DNA of 64,000 nt, taken from contig JBGTGQ010000089.1 in assembly GCA_041746635.1 (NCBI GenBank), positions 8,740 through 72,739 of the forward strand. Direction: 5' to 3'. The translations under genes and the position numbers were made by a program. Origin of the DNA: CAMASH01 sp041746635. Lineage in GTDB: Bacteria > Verrucomicrobiota > Verrucomicrobiia > Chthoniobacterales > Terrimicrobiaceae. The notes below the pieces were generated by a model. That model saw only the letters and a program-made list of their open reading frames with translations. It had not been told where the DNA came from and did no database searches. Positions 32,862 to 42,069 of the stretch are shown here, one piece after another. How positions within the stretch are numbered: position 1 is the first letter of the stretch; every line of letters begins with the position of its first letter.

Positions 32862-34185
32862 GGGTGGTCAGGGGATGGGTGGCAGGGCGACTTTGCGGCG
32901 GTTTTTGGGCAAAGGGCAGCAGAACTTTGAACGAGGCCCCGCTGCCCGGCACGCTTTCCACCGAGACGCTGCCACCATGGGCCTGCACGATGTGTTTGAC
33001 GATGGAGAGGCCCAGCCCCGTGCCGCCGGCCAGCCGGGAGCGGTCCTTGTGCACGCGATAAAACCGCTCGAAAATATGCGGCTGGTCGTCGTAGGGAATG
33101 CCGGGCCCGTTGTCGGTAAATACGATCTCCACATTTTCCTCCTGCCGCGTGGCTGAGATGCGAATGATGGCACCGTCGGACGGGCCATGGCGGAGGGCGT
33201 TTTCCAGCAAGTTGGCAAAAACCTGCTCGATCCGGTGCGGGTCGGCTTCGACCTCCGCGGCGTCCGGATGCCAATCGGTGTGCACCGTGGCGTGGCGTTC
33301 CGCGATGGCGGGTTCGAGGCCCTCAACCACGCGGTTGAGCACGACCGGGAGGTTAACGAACTGAACGTCGATCTGGGGCGAGCGGTGTTCCATGCGGGAA
33401 ACCGTGAGCAAATCCTCGATCAGCAGCGTGAGCCGCTCGCCGTTCTTTTGCATGACCCGAAGAAATTTCTCCGCCAGGGGCCGATCGTCCAGCGCGCCGT
33501 CGAGCAGGGTCTCGGTATAGCCATTGATGATGGCCAGCGGCGTGCGGAACTCATGCGACACATTGGCCACGAATTCGCGCCGGACGCCTTCCAGATTTTT
33601 CACCGTCGTGATGTCGTGGAAAACCACCACGGCTCCAAGGGTCAGCCCGCGAGGCTTCGGATTTAATCCTCCCGCGCAAACTTCCAGATGTTTGGTGGAA
33701 TAGCCCTCGCGCTCGGGCGTCTGGAGGGAAATTTCGATATTCCGCGGCTTGCCGTCGCGCAGGGCCAGCTCAATGGCCTGCTGCAACTCGTGGTTGAAAA
33801 AAACCTCCATCACCGTGCGGTTGATGGGGGATTGTTTCATTTCAAACATCCGGTGCAGCGGCTCATTCACCAGACGAATCCTCTGCTCGCGGTCGGTGAT
33901 CAAGACGCCCTCCACCATGCTGGAAAGGATGGCCCGCAAGCTGAATCCCTCATCCGCGATCTGCCGGTCAAGTTGCTGGAGCTGCTCGGAAATCTGCTGC
34001 ACATGTCCCGTCGTTTCCTTGAAAAATCCTTTGCGGGAATTCATCAGCACGGGCCGAAAATCCCGCCCGGCCAGGCGGCGCAGCGTTTCCCTCAGCTGAT
34101 TGAGTGGCTGGACGACCTGGGAATGGAAATAGACAACCGCCACGATGGCGATGCCAATTCCGAGAAGTACCGTCCAAAAAGTCAA
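32851..34185 (-). CDS. phoR: Sensor histidine kinase, PhoR type
   Basis: A 444-residue kinase with one N-terminal membrane helix (~3-20), HAMP-like segment (~25-60), PAS domain (~80-185, 'LRAILSSMVEGVLITDREQR'), HisKA with phospho-His in 'EFVANVSHEFRTPLAIINGY' and HATPase_c with 'QVFANLLENALRHGPSDGA' and 'FTDNGPGIP' plus 'GGTGLGLSIVKHIVQAHGG'. It begins with TTG at 34185, overlapping the TGA of phoB by 3 bases (TTGA). The architecture and linkage fit the phosphate-starvation sensor PhoR, though no pst genes are near. Confidence 0.9.
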   Translation of the reverse strand: MTFWTVLLGIGIAIVAVVYFHSQVVQPLNQLRETLRRLAGRDFRPVLMNSRKGFFKETTGHVQQISEQLQQLDRQIADEGFSLRAILSSMVEGVLITDREQRIRLVNEPLHRMFEMKQSPINRTVMEVFFNHELQQAIELALRDGKPRNIEISLQTPEREGYSTKHLEVCAGGLNPKPRGLTLGAVVVFHDITTVKNLEGVRREFVANVSHEFRTPLAIINGYTETLLDGALDDRPLAEKFLRVMQKNGERLTLLIEDLLTVSRMEHRSPQIDVQFVNLPVVLNRVVEGLEPAIAERHATVHTDWHPDAAEVEADPHRIEQVFANLLENALRHGPSDGAIIRISATRQEENVEIVFTDNGPGIPYDDQPHIFERFYRVHKDRSRLAGGTGLGLSIVKHIVQAHGGSVSVESVPGSGASFKVLLPFAQKPPQSRPATHPLTTHAA

Positions 34186-34871
34186 GGGTCAGTAAGTGCG
34201 TTAAAACGATAGCCCTCGCCGCGGATCGTTTCCAGTCGGGAGGAATGTTTCCCGAGTTTTTCCCGCAGGCGCCGCATGTGGGTGTCCACCGTGCGGGTGT
34301 CGATGGCATTCTGATATCCCCACACGTCGAAAAGCAGGGTCTCGCGGGACATGATGCGGCCGCGGCGTTCAATCATCAGAGTGAGCAGCTTGAATTCCGT
34401 GGTGGTCAGTTCCAAGCGCTCACCGTCCAGGCGGATTTCAAACGCGCTTTTGTTCACCTGAAAATCGTCCACTTCCAAAATATCGGCCCGCGTGCTGGTG
34501 CGCAAGCGCCGTAGCAGAGCCTGCACACGGAGAACGAGCTCGCGCGGGCTGAACGGCTTGGTTACGTAATCGTCCGCCCCGATTTCTAGACCGCGCACTT
34601 TTTCGCTCATTTCGCCCTTGGCCGTGAGCATCACGACCGGCAGCGATTCCGTCGCCGGGTCCTTTTTCAGCGCCTTGCAGACCGCATAACCGTCCATGCC
34701 CGGCAGCATGATATCGAGCACGATGATGTCGGGGCGGTTCTTGCGGGCCATGTCCAAGCCTCGCAGGCCGTCGTTGGCGATCAGGACGGAAAACCCCGCC
34801 TTGCTCAAATTATAACGGAGCAAATCAACAACATCGGCCTCGTCTTCGACAATTAGCACAGTGTCCTCCAT
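34182..34871 (-). CDS. phoB: Response regulator, PhoB/OmpR family
   Basis: A 229-residue two-domain regulator. The receiver has the acidic pocket 'LIVEDEADVVDLLRYNLSKA' and phospho-acceptor Asp in 'IIVLDIMLPGMDGYAVC', plus the conserved Thr/Lys ('MLTAKGE', 'DYVTKPFSPRELVLR'). The C-terminal winged helix contains 'LTTTEFKLLTLMIERRGRIM' and 'TVDTHMRRLREKLGKHSSRL', typical of OmpR/PhoB. It is the first gene of phoB-phoR and is translationally coupled to the kinase. Its DNA targets would be PHO boxes; none is evident nearby. Confidence 0.92.
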   Translation of the reverse strand: MEDTVLIVEDEADVVDLLRYNLSKAGFSVLIANDGLRGLDMARKNRPDIIVLDIMLPGMDGYAVCKALKKDPATESLPVVMLTAKGEMSEKVRGLEIGADDYVTKPFSPRELVLRVQALLRRLRTSTRADILEVDDFQVNKSAFEIRLDGERLELTTTEFKLLTLMIERRGRIMSRETLLFDVWGYQNAIDTRTVDTHMRRLREKLGKHSSRLETIRGEGYRFNALTDP

Positions 34872-35431
34872 GAAACCGCTTTAGCTGATGCCGGCGACAA
34901 CGCAAGCGCGATGGTGTGACGGAATGGGGCGGAAAACCCAAACCGCCGCAAGGACCGAGCGCGCCCGTCAAAGGCAATGATCCCTAAAAAGAACTCTGCT
35001 TTACCAAAACCATTGGCTGCATCAGCGTTACGGCGGCTTGGAAAAATTGAACAGAGCATGGTGGACGGGGTTTTGGAACCATACCTTCACCGAGTGGAAT
35101 CAAATCCCAACCTCCGATGTGAGCATTGATGGCCTTGCTCTCGACTGATGCGCTTTGTCAATGATCAGCATTGTTCTTTCTTGGAAACCGAGATGGCTCC
35201 CCTGCGGGCGATCCCCCCGGGCATTCCGTGCACGACAAATTTCATGGGGACGCATCCGACCACGAACTATTGGAATCGACCAATTCACCGCGCCCAACTC
35301 GAGGCAGGAGCCGGCAAGAAATCCCGAATGGCTTCCCACATTGCAGGCCGTTGCAATTTCAAGCATTTGGCCAGATTTCCCCAGAGCCTTTATTCATGCG
35401 GCTTCCAGGGTGTCTCAGGAAAAATAAAAAC
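34872..35431. other. 560-base region without a recognisable gene
   Basis: Between phoB and tRNA-Gly. Several frames stay open for 60-90 codons on the plus strand from about 35148, but their predicted peptides are rich in Arg, Pro and Ser with no domain or signal. One stretch on the plus strand, around 35040-35150 ('NRAWWTGFWNHTFTEWNQIP'), reads like a protein fragment. I see no RNA gene. Treated as remnant or non-coding. Confidence 0.5.
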
Positions 35432-35502
35432 AGCGGGTAGAGGGAATCGAACCCTCATGGCCTGCTTGGAAGGCAGGAACTTTACCACTAAGCTATACCC
35501 GC
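35432..35502 (-). tRNA. tRNA-Gly (anticodon TCC)
   Basis: A 71-nt cloverleaf on the minus strand: acceptor GCGGGTA pairs with TACCCGC, anticodon stem CTGCC/GGCAG surrounds loop TTCCAAG-type with anticodon TCC, and the T-arm reads GAGGGTTCGATTCCCTC. The discriminator is T and CCA is not encoded. Confidence 0.95.
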
Positions 35503-35592
35503 GTAGTTTCGGGAAGTTATCGTCGCGATGGCGCTGTCGTCAACGGGATTTCTGCGGTTTGCTCGCACAGCCAGATTCCTTCCGGAGGATGG

Positions 35593-37449
35593 CTACGTCT
35601 GAAACTGCAAGTCGTAGAGTTTACGGTAGAGGCCGGAATGGTCGATCAGTTCGGCGTGTGTTCCCACTTCCTGAACCCGGCCGTGGTCGAGCACGAGGAT
35701 CTGATCGGCTTTCAGGATGGTTGAAAGCCGGTGCGCGATGGCGACCACGGTTCGCCCGGCAGAAAGCACTTCGAGTGCTTCCTGGATGTGCTTCTCCGAG
35801 GCGGAATCGAGGGCCGACGTGGCTTCGTCGAGCAGGAGAACGGGGGCATTTTTTAACAGCGCGCGGGCAATGGCGATGCGTTGCTGCTGTCCGCCGGAAA
35901 GCATGCAGCCTTTGTCGCCGATCACGGTGTCGTAGCCGTCCTGCTGGGCCAGAATGAAATCGTGGGCGTGGGCCTGCCGGGCCGCCGCGATGATTTCCTC
36001 CCGCGTCGCATCCAGTCGCCCATAGGCGATGTTTTTGTAGATGGATTCGTGGAAGAGAAACGTGTCCTGAGTTACGATGCCGATTTGTTCCCGCAGCGAA
36101 TCCTGGGTCAGGCTTTTCAAATCCTGTCCGTCCATGCGCACGCACCCCGCCTCGGGATCATAAAATCGCATGATCAGCGACAGCAGGGTGCTCTTGCCGG
36201 CACCACTGGCTCCAACGAGGGCGTAGTATTTCCCCTGCTCGAAGCAGAAACTGACGTCCGCCAATGCGGGGATGCCCTTGCGGTAGGAGAATGTGACATT
36301 TTCCAAAGCAATCTCGCCCCGGCAATCCCGCAAGATGCGGGCATTGGGTGCATCCGCGACCGAGGGTTCGCGCCGCATCATTTCGAAGACACCGGCCACG
36401 ATGACATGACTGCGCGAGAGCATGAGGTGAGTTTTGCAGAGGGTTTTCACCGGCTGATAGAGCAGGAAAACGCCGATGCAGAGGGAGAGAAAAGTGGCCC
36501 CGCTCAAGCCGACGGAGTACACATAATAAAGGCCCAGCGCGACGCCGATGGCAGCCAGGCTTTCCACCAAGGGCGAGGTGGTTTCCATCAGTGCGCGCGT
36601 CCGCATGATGAGGCGGAATTGCGTCTGACTGGAGGCATTAAAACGGGCGACTTCGTGTTTCGTGCGGGCGAAGGATTTAATCACTTTGATGCCCGTGAGC
36701 ATTTCGTGCAGGATCACCATGATTTCGCGGCCCTCGCCGCCTTCTCCGCAGGAGGCGAGGCGGACTTTTTTTCCGAGATACAACGCCGGACCGACGCAGC
36801 AGGGCAGGAGAATCAGCGCACCCACGGTGAATCTCCAGTCAAGGTGAAACAGCACGATGAGGCCGGAGATCATGGTGACCGGCTGGGAGATCAACTGCGT
36901 GTTGATGAGGGTGAGAACGCTCTGGGTCTCGCGCGTTTCGTACATGATGCGCTGAAAGAGATTCCCCGCCCGGGCCTCATTGAAATAGTCGAGGGACTGC
37001 GCGGTGATGCTTTCCATCAGCTTGGTGCGGATGTCGAGAAGCACTTTCTGGCTGGTCCATTCGCTACAACAGTTATTTAAAAAATCGAAGACGCTTCGCA
37101 GCATCATCGCCGCCGGAATGAGCAGGCAGGCCACGGTCACCAGGAACGGTTTGGAAACGTGATCCAGGTGAAAGACGTTGCGCGCGAGATCGCGCACCGG
37201 CTTGGCCACTGGCCCGAGATTTTCCATTCCGGCCGTCAGGTTGGCATTGGTTCCCTCGGAGAAAATCACGGTGCCGACAAAATTGATGATGAGGGGAAGT
37301 GCGCCGCTGACCACGCCGAATCCCACCCCGCAGAGTGTGCCAAGAATGAAAACCAGCCGGTAGGGTTTCAGATACCCGGCCAGCTCCACATAGGGGCCAA
37401 TTGCCTCCCGCACACGTCGTTTGAGCGAAGTCAGGTTCCTTTGGGCCAT
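35593..37449 (-). CDS. ABC transporter ATP-binding/permease (MsbA-like exporter)
   Basis: A 618-residue half-transporter. The membrane domain (~25-340) holds six helices ('LVFILGTLCGVGFGVVSG', 'LVESLAAIGVALGLYYVYSV') with the typical 'RTKLMESITAQSLDYFNEAR' coupling region. The ATPase domain has Walker A 'LVGASGAGKSTLLSLIMRFY', Q-loop, signature 'MLSGGQQQRIAIARALLKNA', Walker B 'VLLLDEATSALDS' and the H-loop 'AIAHRLSTILKADQI'. It resembles MsbA/lipid-A flippases and multidrug exporters. An insert of about 15 residues between helices 1 and 2 ('TVIFSEGTNANLTAG') is periplasmic. The start at 37449 is the natural N-terminus; longer frames upstream lie over the beta-galactosidase stop region. Confidence 0.9.
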   Translation of the reverse strand: MAQRNLTSLKRRVREAIGPYVELAGYLKPYRLVFILGTLCGVGFGVVSGALPLIINFVGTVIFSEGTNANLTAGMENLGPVAKPVRDLARNVFHLDHVSKPFLVTVACLLIPAAMMLRSVFDFLNNCCSEWTSQKVLLDIRTKLMESITAQSLDYFNEARAGNLFQRIMYETRETQSVLTLINTQLISQPVTMISGLIVLFHLDWRFTVGALILLPCCVGPALYLGKKVRLASCGEGGEGREIMVILHEMLTGIKVIKSFARTKHEVARFNASSQTQFRLIMRTRALMETTSPLVESLAAIGVALGLYYVYSVGLSGATFLSLCIGVFLLYQPVKTLCKTHLMLSRSHVIVAGVFEMMRREPSVADAPNARILRDCRGEIALENVTFSYRKGIPALADVSFCFEQGKYYALVGASGAGKSTLLSLIMRFYDPEAGCVRMDGQDLKSLTQDSLREQIGIVTQDTFLFHESIYKNIAYGRLDATREEIIAAARQAHAHDFILAQQDGYDTVIGDKGCMLSGGQQQRIAIARALLKNAPVLLLDEATSALDSASEKHIQEALEVLSAGRTVVAIAHRLSTILKADQILVLDHGRVQEVGTHAELIDHSGLYRKLYDLQFQT

Positions 37450-37480
37450 GGTGCGTTGCGGGCGGATTTTGCCGCGAACG

Positions 37481-40400
37481 TCAGCGACACTCGAGGCGCA
37501 GATCCAGCCGGTAGTGCCGACCGAGGATGCGGTATTTCGGCAGGGTGTCCGGGCCGCAACTCGCCGTGCCCAGGCCGCGGTGGGCGGCGTCGAGACAGAG
37601 CAGTGTTTCTGCGCGCGGCTTGAGGTCAATGGTGTGTTTGGCCGCGGTCAAGTCATCCGGATGGAAATGCGAGGCGGAAAACGCGAAGTGTTTGGCTGCG
37701 GAAACCCGGAAGATCGTGCCGTCGTTCCCGGCGAGTTCGACCGAGCGTGTGTCGCATTTCAAGCCATGTTCCTGCGGCATGATGTAAGGCACGTATTGGG
37801 CGGTGACGGTGCTTTCGTGCGCACCGAGCCAGGCGGCCCGCTTGCGGTCGGGGTAGTTTTCCCACGGTCCGAGGCCGAGCCAGCGCAGGCGTTCAAATCC
37901 CGGCGCAAGTGAAAGAATGAGTCCGATGCGCGGGATGTCGGTCACGCCGGGACCCAGCGCGAAGTCCGCCGTGAGCCCAAGCGCCCCGCTGGCGGTGCCG
38001 TGCACGTGCAACGACCACTGAAAATCGGTCCACTTGCCCCGACCAGTGGACTGGAAATGAAACTGCCGCGAACCGTCTTTCTTCTCGACCGAGCGCATGA
38101 GACGAGAGCGCACCTTGTCCAGGCCGAGTTTTTGATAGCGACCCAGCGGTTTGCCGTCCTGGCCGGACCACAGTTTGATGCCGTCGTTATCGGTGGGTGC
38201 GCGCCAGATGCTGAGTTGCGGTGGGGCGGCCAGCAAGGAGCGGCCATTCCATTGGATCTGCCTCAGGCCGGCTTTGGTGTCATCAAATTCCACCCGCCAC
38301 ACTCCGGTTTTTTGCGGTGGGTTTTCGGGCGGACGCAAGAAAGCGGCCGGCAGGGCAATCTGTTCCCAACCGACGAGATGGCCCGCCCGGCACCAAGGCT
38401 GGGCCTTGGCCGCGAAGAAACGGAAAAGCACATGGGCCTCACGTCCGGGGAATTTCTTTTTCGGAAAGTTCACCGCAACGGTCTGGGCGGATCGCGCCGC
38501 AGCGCGAAGAGCCGGGAGCTTGCCCGTGGCGACACTTTTGCCATCCACCTGCAATTCCCATTCGCCGCGCAGCCAGTCGAGGCCGCGAAAATCCTGGCGG
38601 TTAAAAAGAGAAAACCTGCCGCGAGGGGCAGTTTTCACGCGCACGGGTTGGGCGAGGTATTGAAATTCCGACAACCCGGGATGCGGCTGGCGGTCCGGCC
38701 AGACCAGCCCGTCGCAGACAAAATTCGCATCGTTCGGCGTGTCGCCGAAGTCCCCGCCATACACCCAGTATTCCGTCCCGTCCGGGGCCTGACGCTTGAG
38801 GCCGTGATCGATCCACTCCCAGATGAAGCCGCCCTGCAGGCCGGGATATTTTTCGAAGGCATCCCAGTAATCCGCCAGCGAGCCATTGCTGTTTCCCATG
38901 GCGTGCGAATACTCGCAAAGAATGAGCGGCCGCCGGCGGTCAGGATGGCTTTTGTCTTTCGCCCACTTCACGATCCGGTCGATGGTCGGATACATAGGGC
39001 AGACGATATCCGTGACCCGGTAGCCTTCGTCATACGACGGATCCTCGCCGACGTGCGTTCCGTCCGGCCGGTTCCAGACCGCTCCCTCATAATGCAGCGG
39101 GCGGCTCGGATCGTAATAGCGAATCCACCCCGCCATGGCGTCGTGGTTCGCGCCGTAGCCGCTTTCGTTGCCCAGCGACCACAGGATGATGGCCGCGTGG
39201 TTTTTATCGCGCTCAACCATCCGCACCGCTCGATCGAGAAACGCGGTGGCGTAACGGCGGTCGCGGCAGATCTGGTGGGAAAACGCATGGGATTCGAGGT
39301 TGGCTTCATCGATCACGTAGAGGCCGAATTCGTCGCAGAGATCGAGCCAATACGGATCGTTCGGGTAATGCGATGTGCGGACGGCGTTGAAGTTGAACTG
39401 TTTCATCGTCAGGGCGTCGAGGCGCATCGTTTCCCGGTCCAGCGCCTTGCCTTTCGTGTCGTGGTGATCGTGCCGGTTCACGCCCTGAATGAAGATGCGT
39501 CTGCCGTTCACGAGCAACATGCGGTCGCGCACTTCGACCGAACGGAACCCCGTGCGCGTCGCGGTGGATTCCACGGCCTTCCCCCGCGGATCGCGCAGCG
39601 TCACCACCACCTTGTAGAGATGAGGCAACTCCGCCGACCACAGCAGCGGCTTTTTCACCGCCTCGTCGAACTCCACTTGCAAGCGCGGCTGCAAACCCGG
39701 CTTTTCCATCGGCACCGCATTTTTCAGGGGTTTCTGAAAAACTGCCCGCCCCTGCGGATCGAAAAGCTGCGCCTCGATCTGCCAGCCCGCCTCCGGCTGC
39801 CCTGGAAAAGCCACCCGCGCCGCCAGCTTCAAACGTCCGTCGCGATAGTCGTTCACCAGATTCCCCACCGCCGACACATCCGCCAGATGCACCGCCGCGG
39901 TGGAATACAGATATACCTCGCGATGGAGCCCTCCCATCCACCATTGATCCTGATCTTCGATGAAGGTCGCATCCGACCACTTCACCACCATGGCGGTGAG
40001 CAGATTCGTCTGGCCGAAATTTACAAACTCCGTGAGGTCGAATTCCGAGGGCAACCGCGAATCCTTCCCCAGCCCGACCCGCGCGCCATTCACAAAAACA
40101 TAGAGCACGCTCTCCGCCCCGCCGAAATGGATCACCACCCGCCGCCCCCGCCATGACTTCGGCACTTCGAACTCCCGCGCGTAAATCCCCGTCGGATTTT
40201 CCTCCGGCACAAACGGCGGCTCGTCCGGAAACGGCATCTGCACATTCGTATAGTGCGGATGCCCGTAACCCTGCATGGTCCAGTTGCCGGGCACGGCCAC
40301 GAGGTCCCAGCGCGCGCGATTTGTCTTCACCGCCACATCGGCAGGCGCGACATCCTCCGGTCGCCTAACCATCTTGAATTGCCACTCGCCATCCAGTCGC

Positions 40401-40549
40401 CGGAACCACGGCGACTTCTCCCGGTCCAACGAACGCGCCAGTTCGGCCGACGGAAAAGGATAAAGCGTCGCGCGCATGGGCAGCCGGTTCAGGGCGACGC
40501 ACTCGGGGTTGATCCAGGGTTTCAGCGAATCGATTTGCAGCACACTCAT
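37481..40549 (-). CDS. lacZ: Beta-galactosidase, glycoside hydrolase family 2
   Basis: A 1022-residue GH2 enzyme with the five-domain LacZ layout. The sugar-binding domain ends around ~190, followed by the Ig-like and TIM barrel. The acid/base Glu is in 'ILWSLGNESGYGANHDAMAG' and the nucleophile Glu in 'LILCEYSHAMGNSNGSLADY'. The N-terminal 'FPFPSAELARSLDREKSPWF' and 'VPGNWTMQGYGHPHYTNVQM' are LacZ signatures, and the C-terminal Bgal_small_N domain covers ~760-1022 ('LGLGPWENYPDRKRAAWLG'). It has no signal peptide. It likely hydrolyses beta-galactosides or related plant sugars; no lactose permease is near. Confidence 0.95.
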   Translation of the reverse strand: MSVLQIDSLKPWINPECVALNRLPMRATLYPFPSAELARSLDREKSPWFRRLDGEWQFKMVRRPEDVAPADVAVKTNRARWDLVAVPGNWTMQGYGHPHYTNVQMPFPDEPPFVPEENPTGIYAREFEVPKSWRGRRVVIHFGGAESVLYVFVNGARVGLGKDSRLPSEFDLTEFVNFGQTNLLTAMVVKWSDATFIEDQDQWWMGGLHREVYLYSTAAVHLADVSAVGNLVNDYRDGRLKLAARVAFPGQPEAGWQIEAQLFDPQGRAVFQKPLKNAVPMEKPGLQPRLQVEFDEAVKKPLLWSAELPHLYKVVVTLRDPRGKAVESTATRTGFRSVEVRDRMLLVNGRRIFIQGVNRHDHHDTKGKALDRETMRLDALTMKQFNFNAVRTSHYPNDPYWLDLCDEFGLYVIDEANLESHAFSHQICRDRRYATAFLDRAVRMVERDKNHAAIILWSLGNESGYGANHDAMAGWIRYYDPSRPLHYEGAVWNRPDGTHVGEDPSYDEGYRVTDIVCPMYPTIDRIVKWAKDKSHPDRRRPLILCEYSHAMGNSNGSLADYWDAFEKYPGLQGGFIWEWIDHGLKRQAPDGTEYWVYGGDFGDTPNDANFVCDGLVWPDRQPHPGLSEFQYLAQPVRVKTAPRGRFSLFNRQDFRGLDWLRGEWELQVDGKSVATGKLPALRAAARSAQTVAVNFPKKKFPGREAHVLFRFFAAKAQPWCRAGHLVGWEQIALPAAFLRPPENPPQKTGVWRVEFDDTKAGLRQIQWNGRSLLAAPPQLSIWRAPTDNDGIKLWSGQDGKPLGRYQKLGLDKVRSRLMRSVEKKDGSRQFHFQSTGRGKWTDFQWSLHVHGTASGALGLTADFALGPGVTDIPRIGLILSLAPGFERLRWLGLGPWENYPDRKRAAWLGAHESTVTAQYVPYIMPQEHGLKCDTRSVELAGNDGTIFRVSAAKHFAFSASHFHPDDLTAAKHTIDLKPRAETLLCLDAAHRGLGTASCGPDTLPKYRILGRHYRLDLRLECR

Positions 40550-40710
40550 GGGATAAGCACGGGTGACAGGGTATAGCCCGCCATCCTGCCATTGTCACTC
40601 GCGATGAAAGTCGCACGGGGCATGAACGACGACATCCGCCTCGGGCTTCCTTTGGCTACTGAAATCTTTCCGACGGCCTTCAGGCAAAGATCAGACGCGA
40701 GAAAACCCGG

Positions 40711-42069
40711 TCAGGTCTGAATGCCAAGTTTCTCACTGACCATCCGGCCCAGATAAGCCCGGAGGGATTCGGAGTCCAGTCTTGCCAACAGGCTCTGAAA
40801 GAAGCCGTTGATGATGAGACGGCGGCCGGCGGATTTGCGGATGCCGCGGGCCTGCATGTAGAACAATTCATCTTCGTTGATCTCGCCGGAGGTGGCGCCG
40901 TGGGTGCAGCGCACATCGTCGGCCAGAATTTCCAGTCCGGGCATGGAGTTGGCTTCGGCTTCATCGCTGAGCATGAGGTTGCGGACTTTTTGGTAGGCGT
41001 CGGTGCGGTGGGCGCCCGGTTCCACTTTGATGAGTCCGGCGAAAATGGTGCGCGCTTTGTCGTCAAGGGAGTTGAGATAAAGCAGGTCGCTGGTGGCTCC
41101 GGGCGCGGAATGGGCTTGGAGGGTGCGCTGATCGATCTGGCGGTTTCCGTCCATCGGGTTGAGCGAGAGCATCACGCTGCGCGCGCCTGCGCCGGCGAGC
41201 CGGCTGAGCGATTCGCCGCGGACGAAGCCGCCGCCGAAATTCATGTTCAGGGCGGTAGAGGAGGCATCGCGGTCCACCACGGTGGAGTTGAGGTGGAAGG
41301 CGAGTGAGTCGCGCGACCATTCCTGGATGGCTGTGTAGTGCAACTGCGCGCCGCGTTCGAGGTGCAGGTCGTTGACGCCGCAGGCGAAGGCGCGCTTGCC
41401 GTCGGCGCTTTTGAAATGATCAATGACGGTCACCTTGCTGTTCTCGCCGCAGATGATGAGGGTGTGGGGAAACACGGAGGCGTTTTCCCCCTCGACCCAA
41501 TGGAAGAGTTCGATGGGCAGAGCGACCTCGGTGTTTTTTGGAATGTAGAGCAGCGCGCCGGTGGTGAGGTGCTCCTTGTGCAGGGCGGCATATTTGTGCG
41601 AGCCGAGTTCGATCGGCTGGGCCATGAAATATTTACGGAAAAGCTCCTCGTTTTCGCGGGCCGCGACTTCCAGGGGCTGCAAGATCACGCCTTCCGGCAA
41701 ACGCGTGGTGTCCTGATGAAGCAGGACATTATTGCCGAAGACCAATCGGGCGGAAAATTCGGCGAGTCCCTGCGAGGCATTAATGAGGCGTCCTTCGCTG
41801 GCCACCGGGGTGGCTGGGCCAAAGTCTGTGAGATCAAGGGCGGCGATGTTGGAGAAGCGCCAGGGTTCGTCTTTGCGCTGGGGGGGCGGGGTGGCTTCGT
41901 AGTCCTCGCCTGCGGCGGCCTGCTGAGCTTGAAACCACGCGGGCCAGTGCGAGTCGGTTAAAGTAGAAGCGACCTCCGGCCGCTTGTCCGGTTCAATAAA
42001 GCGACCAGCTGGTGGGGTGATGGGGGCCCCACCCCCATCAATCGCTTCTACTTTTGTCGCTTCAATCAT
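40711..42069 (-). CDS. sufD: Fe-S cluster assembly protein SufD
   Basis: A 452-residue scaffold component of the SUF system. The conserved C-terminal core appears as 'QRTLQAHSAPGATSDLLYLN' and 'SAPGATSDLLYLNSLDDKAR', then 'DEDELFYMQARGIRKSAGRR', with the beta-helix between. SufD pairs with SufB in SufBC2D and binds iron for cluster building. It overlaps sufB by 4 bases (ATGA). The N-terminus includes a Pro-rich leader ('GGGAPITPPAGRFIEP') that is variable in the family. It is the last gene of fur-sufC-sufB-sufD; sufS, sufE and sufU are not in the window. Confidence 0.92.
   Translation of the reverse strand: MIEATKVEAIDGGGAPITPPAGRFIEPDKRPEVASTLTDSHWPAWFQAQQAAAGEDYEATPPPQRKDEPWRFSNIAALDLTDFGPATPVASEGRLINASQGLAEFSARLVFGNNVLLHQDTTRLPEGVILQPLEVAARENEELFRKYFMAQPIELGSHKYAALHKEHLTTGALLYIPKNTEVALPIELFHWVEGENASVFPHTLIICGENSKVTVIDHFKSADGKRAFACGVNDLHLERGAQLHYTAIQEWSRDSLAFHLNSTVVDRDASSTALNMNFGGGFVRGESLSRLAGAGARSVMLSLNPMDGNRQIDQRTLQAHSAPGATSDLLYLNSLDDKARTIFAGLIKVEPGAHRTDAYQKVRNLMLSDEAEANSMPGLEILADDVRCTHGATSGEINEDELFYMQARGIRKSAGRRLIINGFFQSLLARLDSESLRAYLGRMVSEKLGIQT

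Noticed and set aside
30840..32930. 696-codon plus-strand open frame
   Set aside because: It runs antisense to the exported repeat protein and guanine deaminase and has no recognisable motif.
38000..40156. 718-codon plus-strand open frame
   Set aside because: It is the antisense shadow of the GH2 beta-galactosidase, caused by high GC and few stop codons; no domain is visible.
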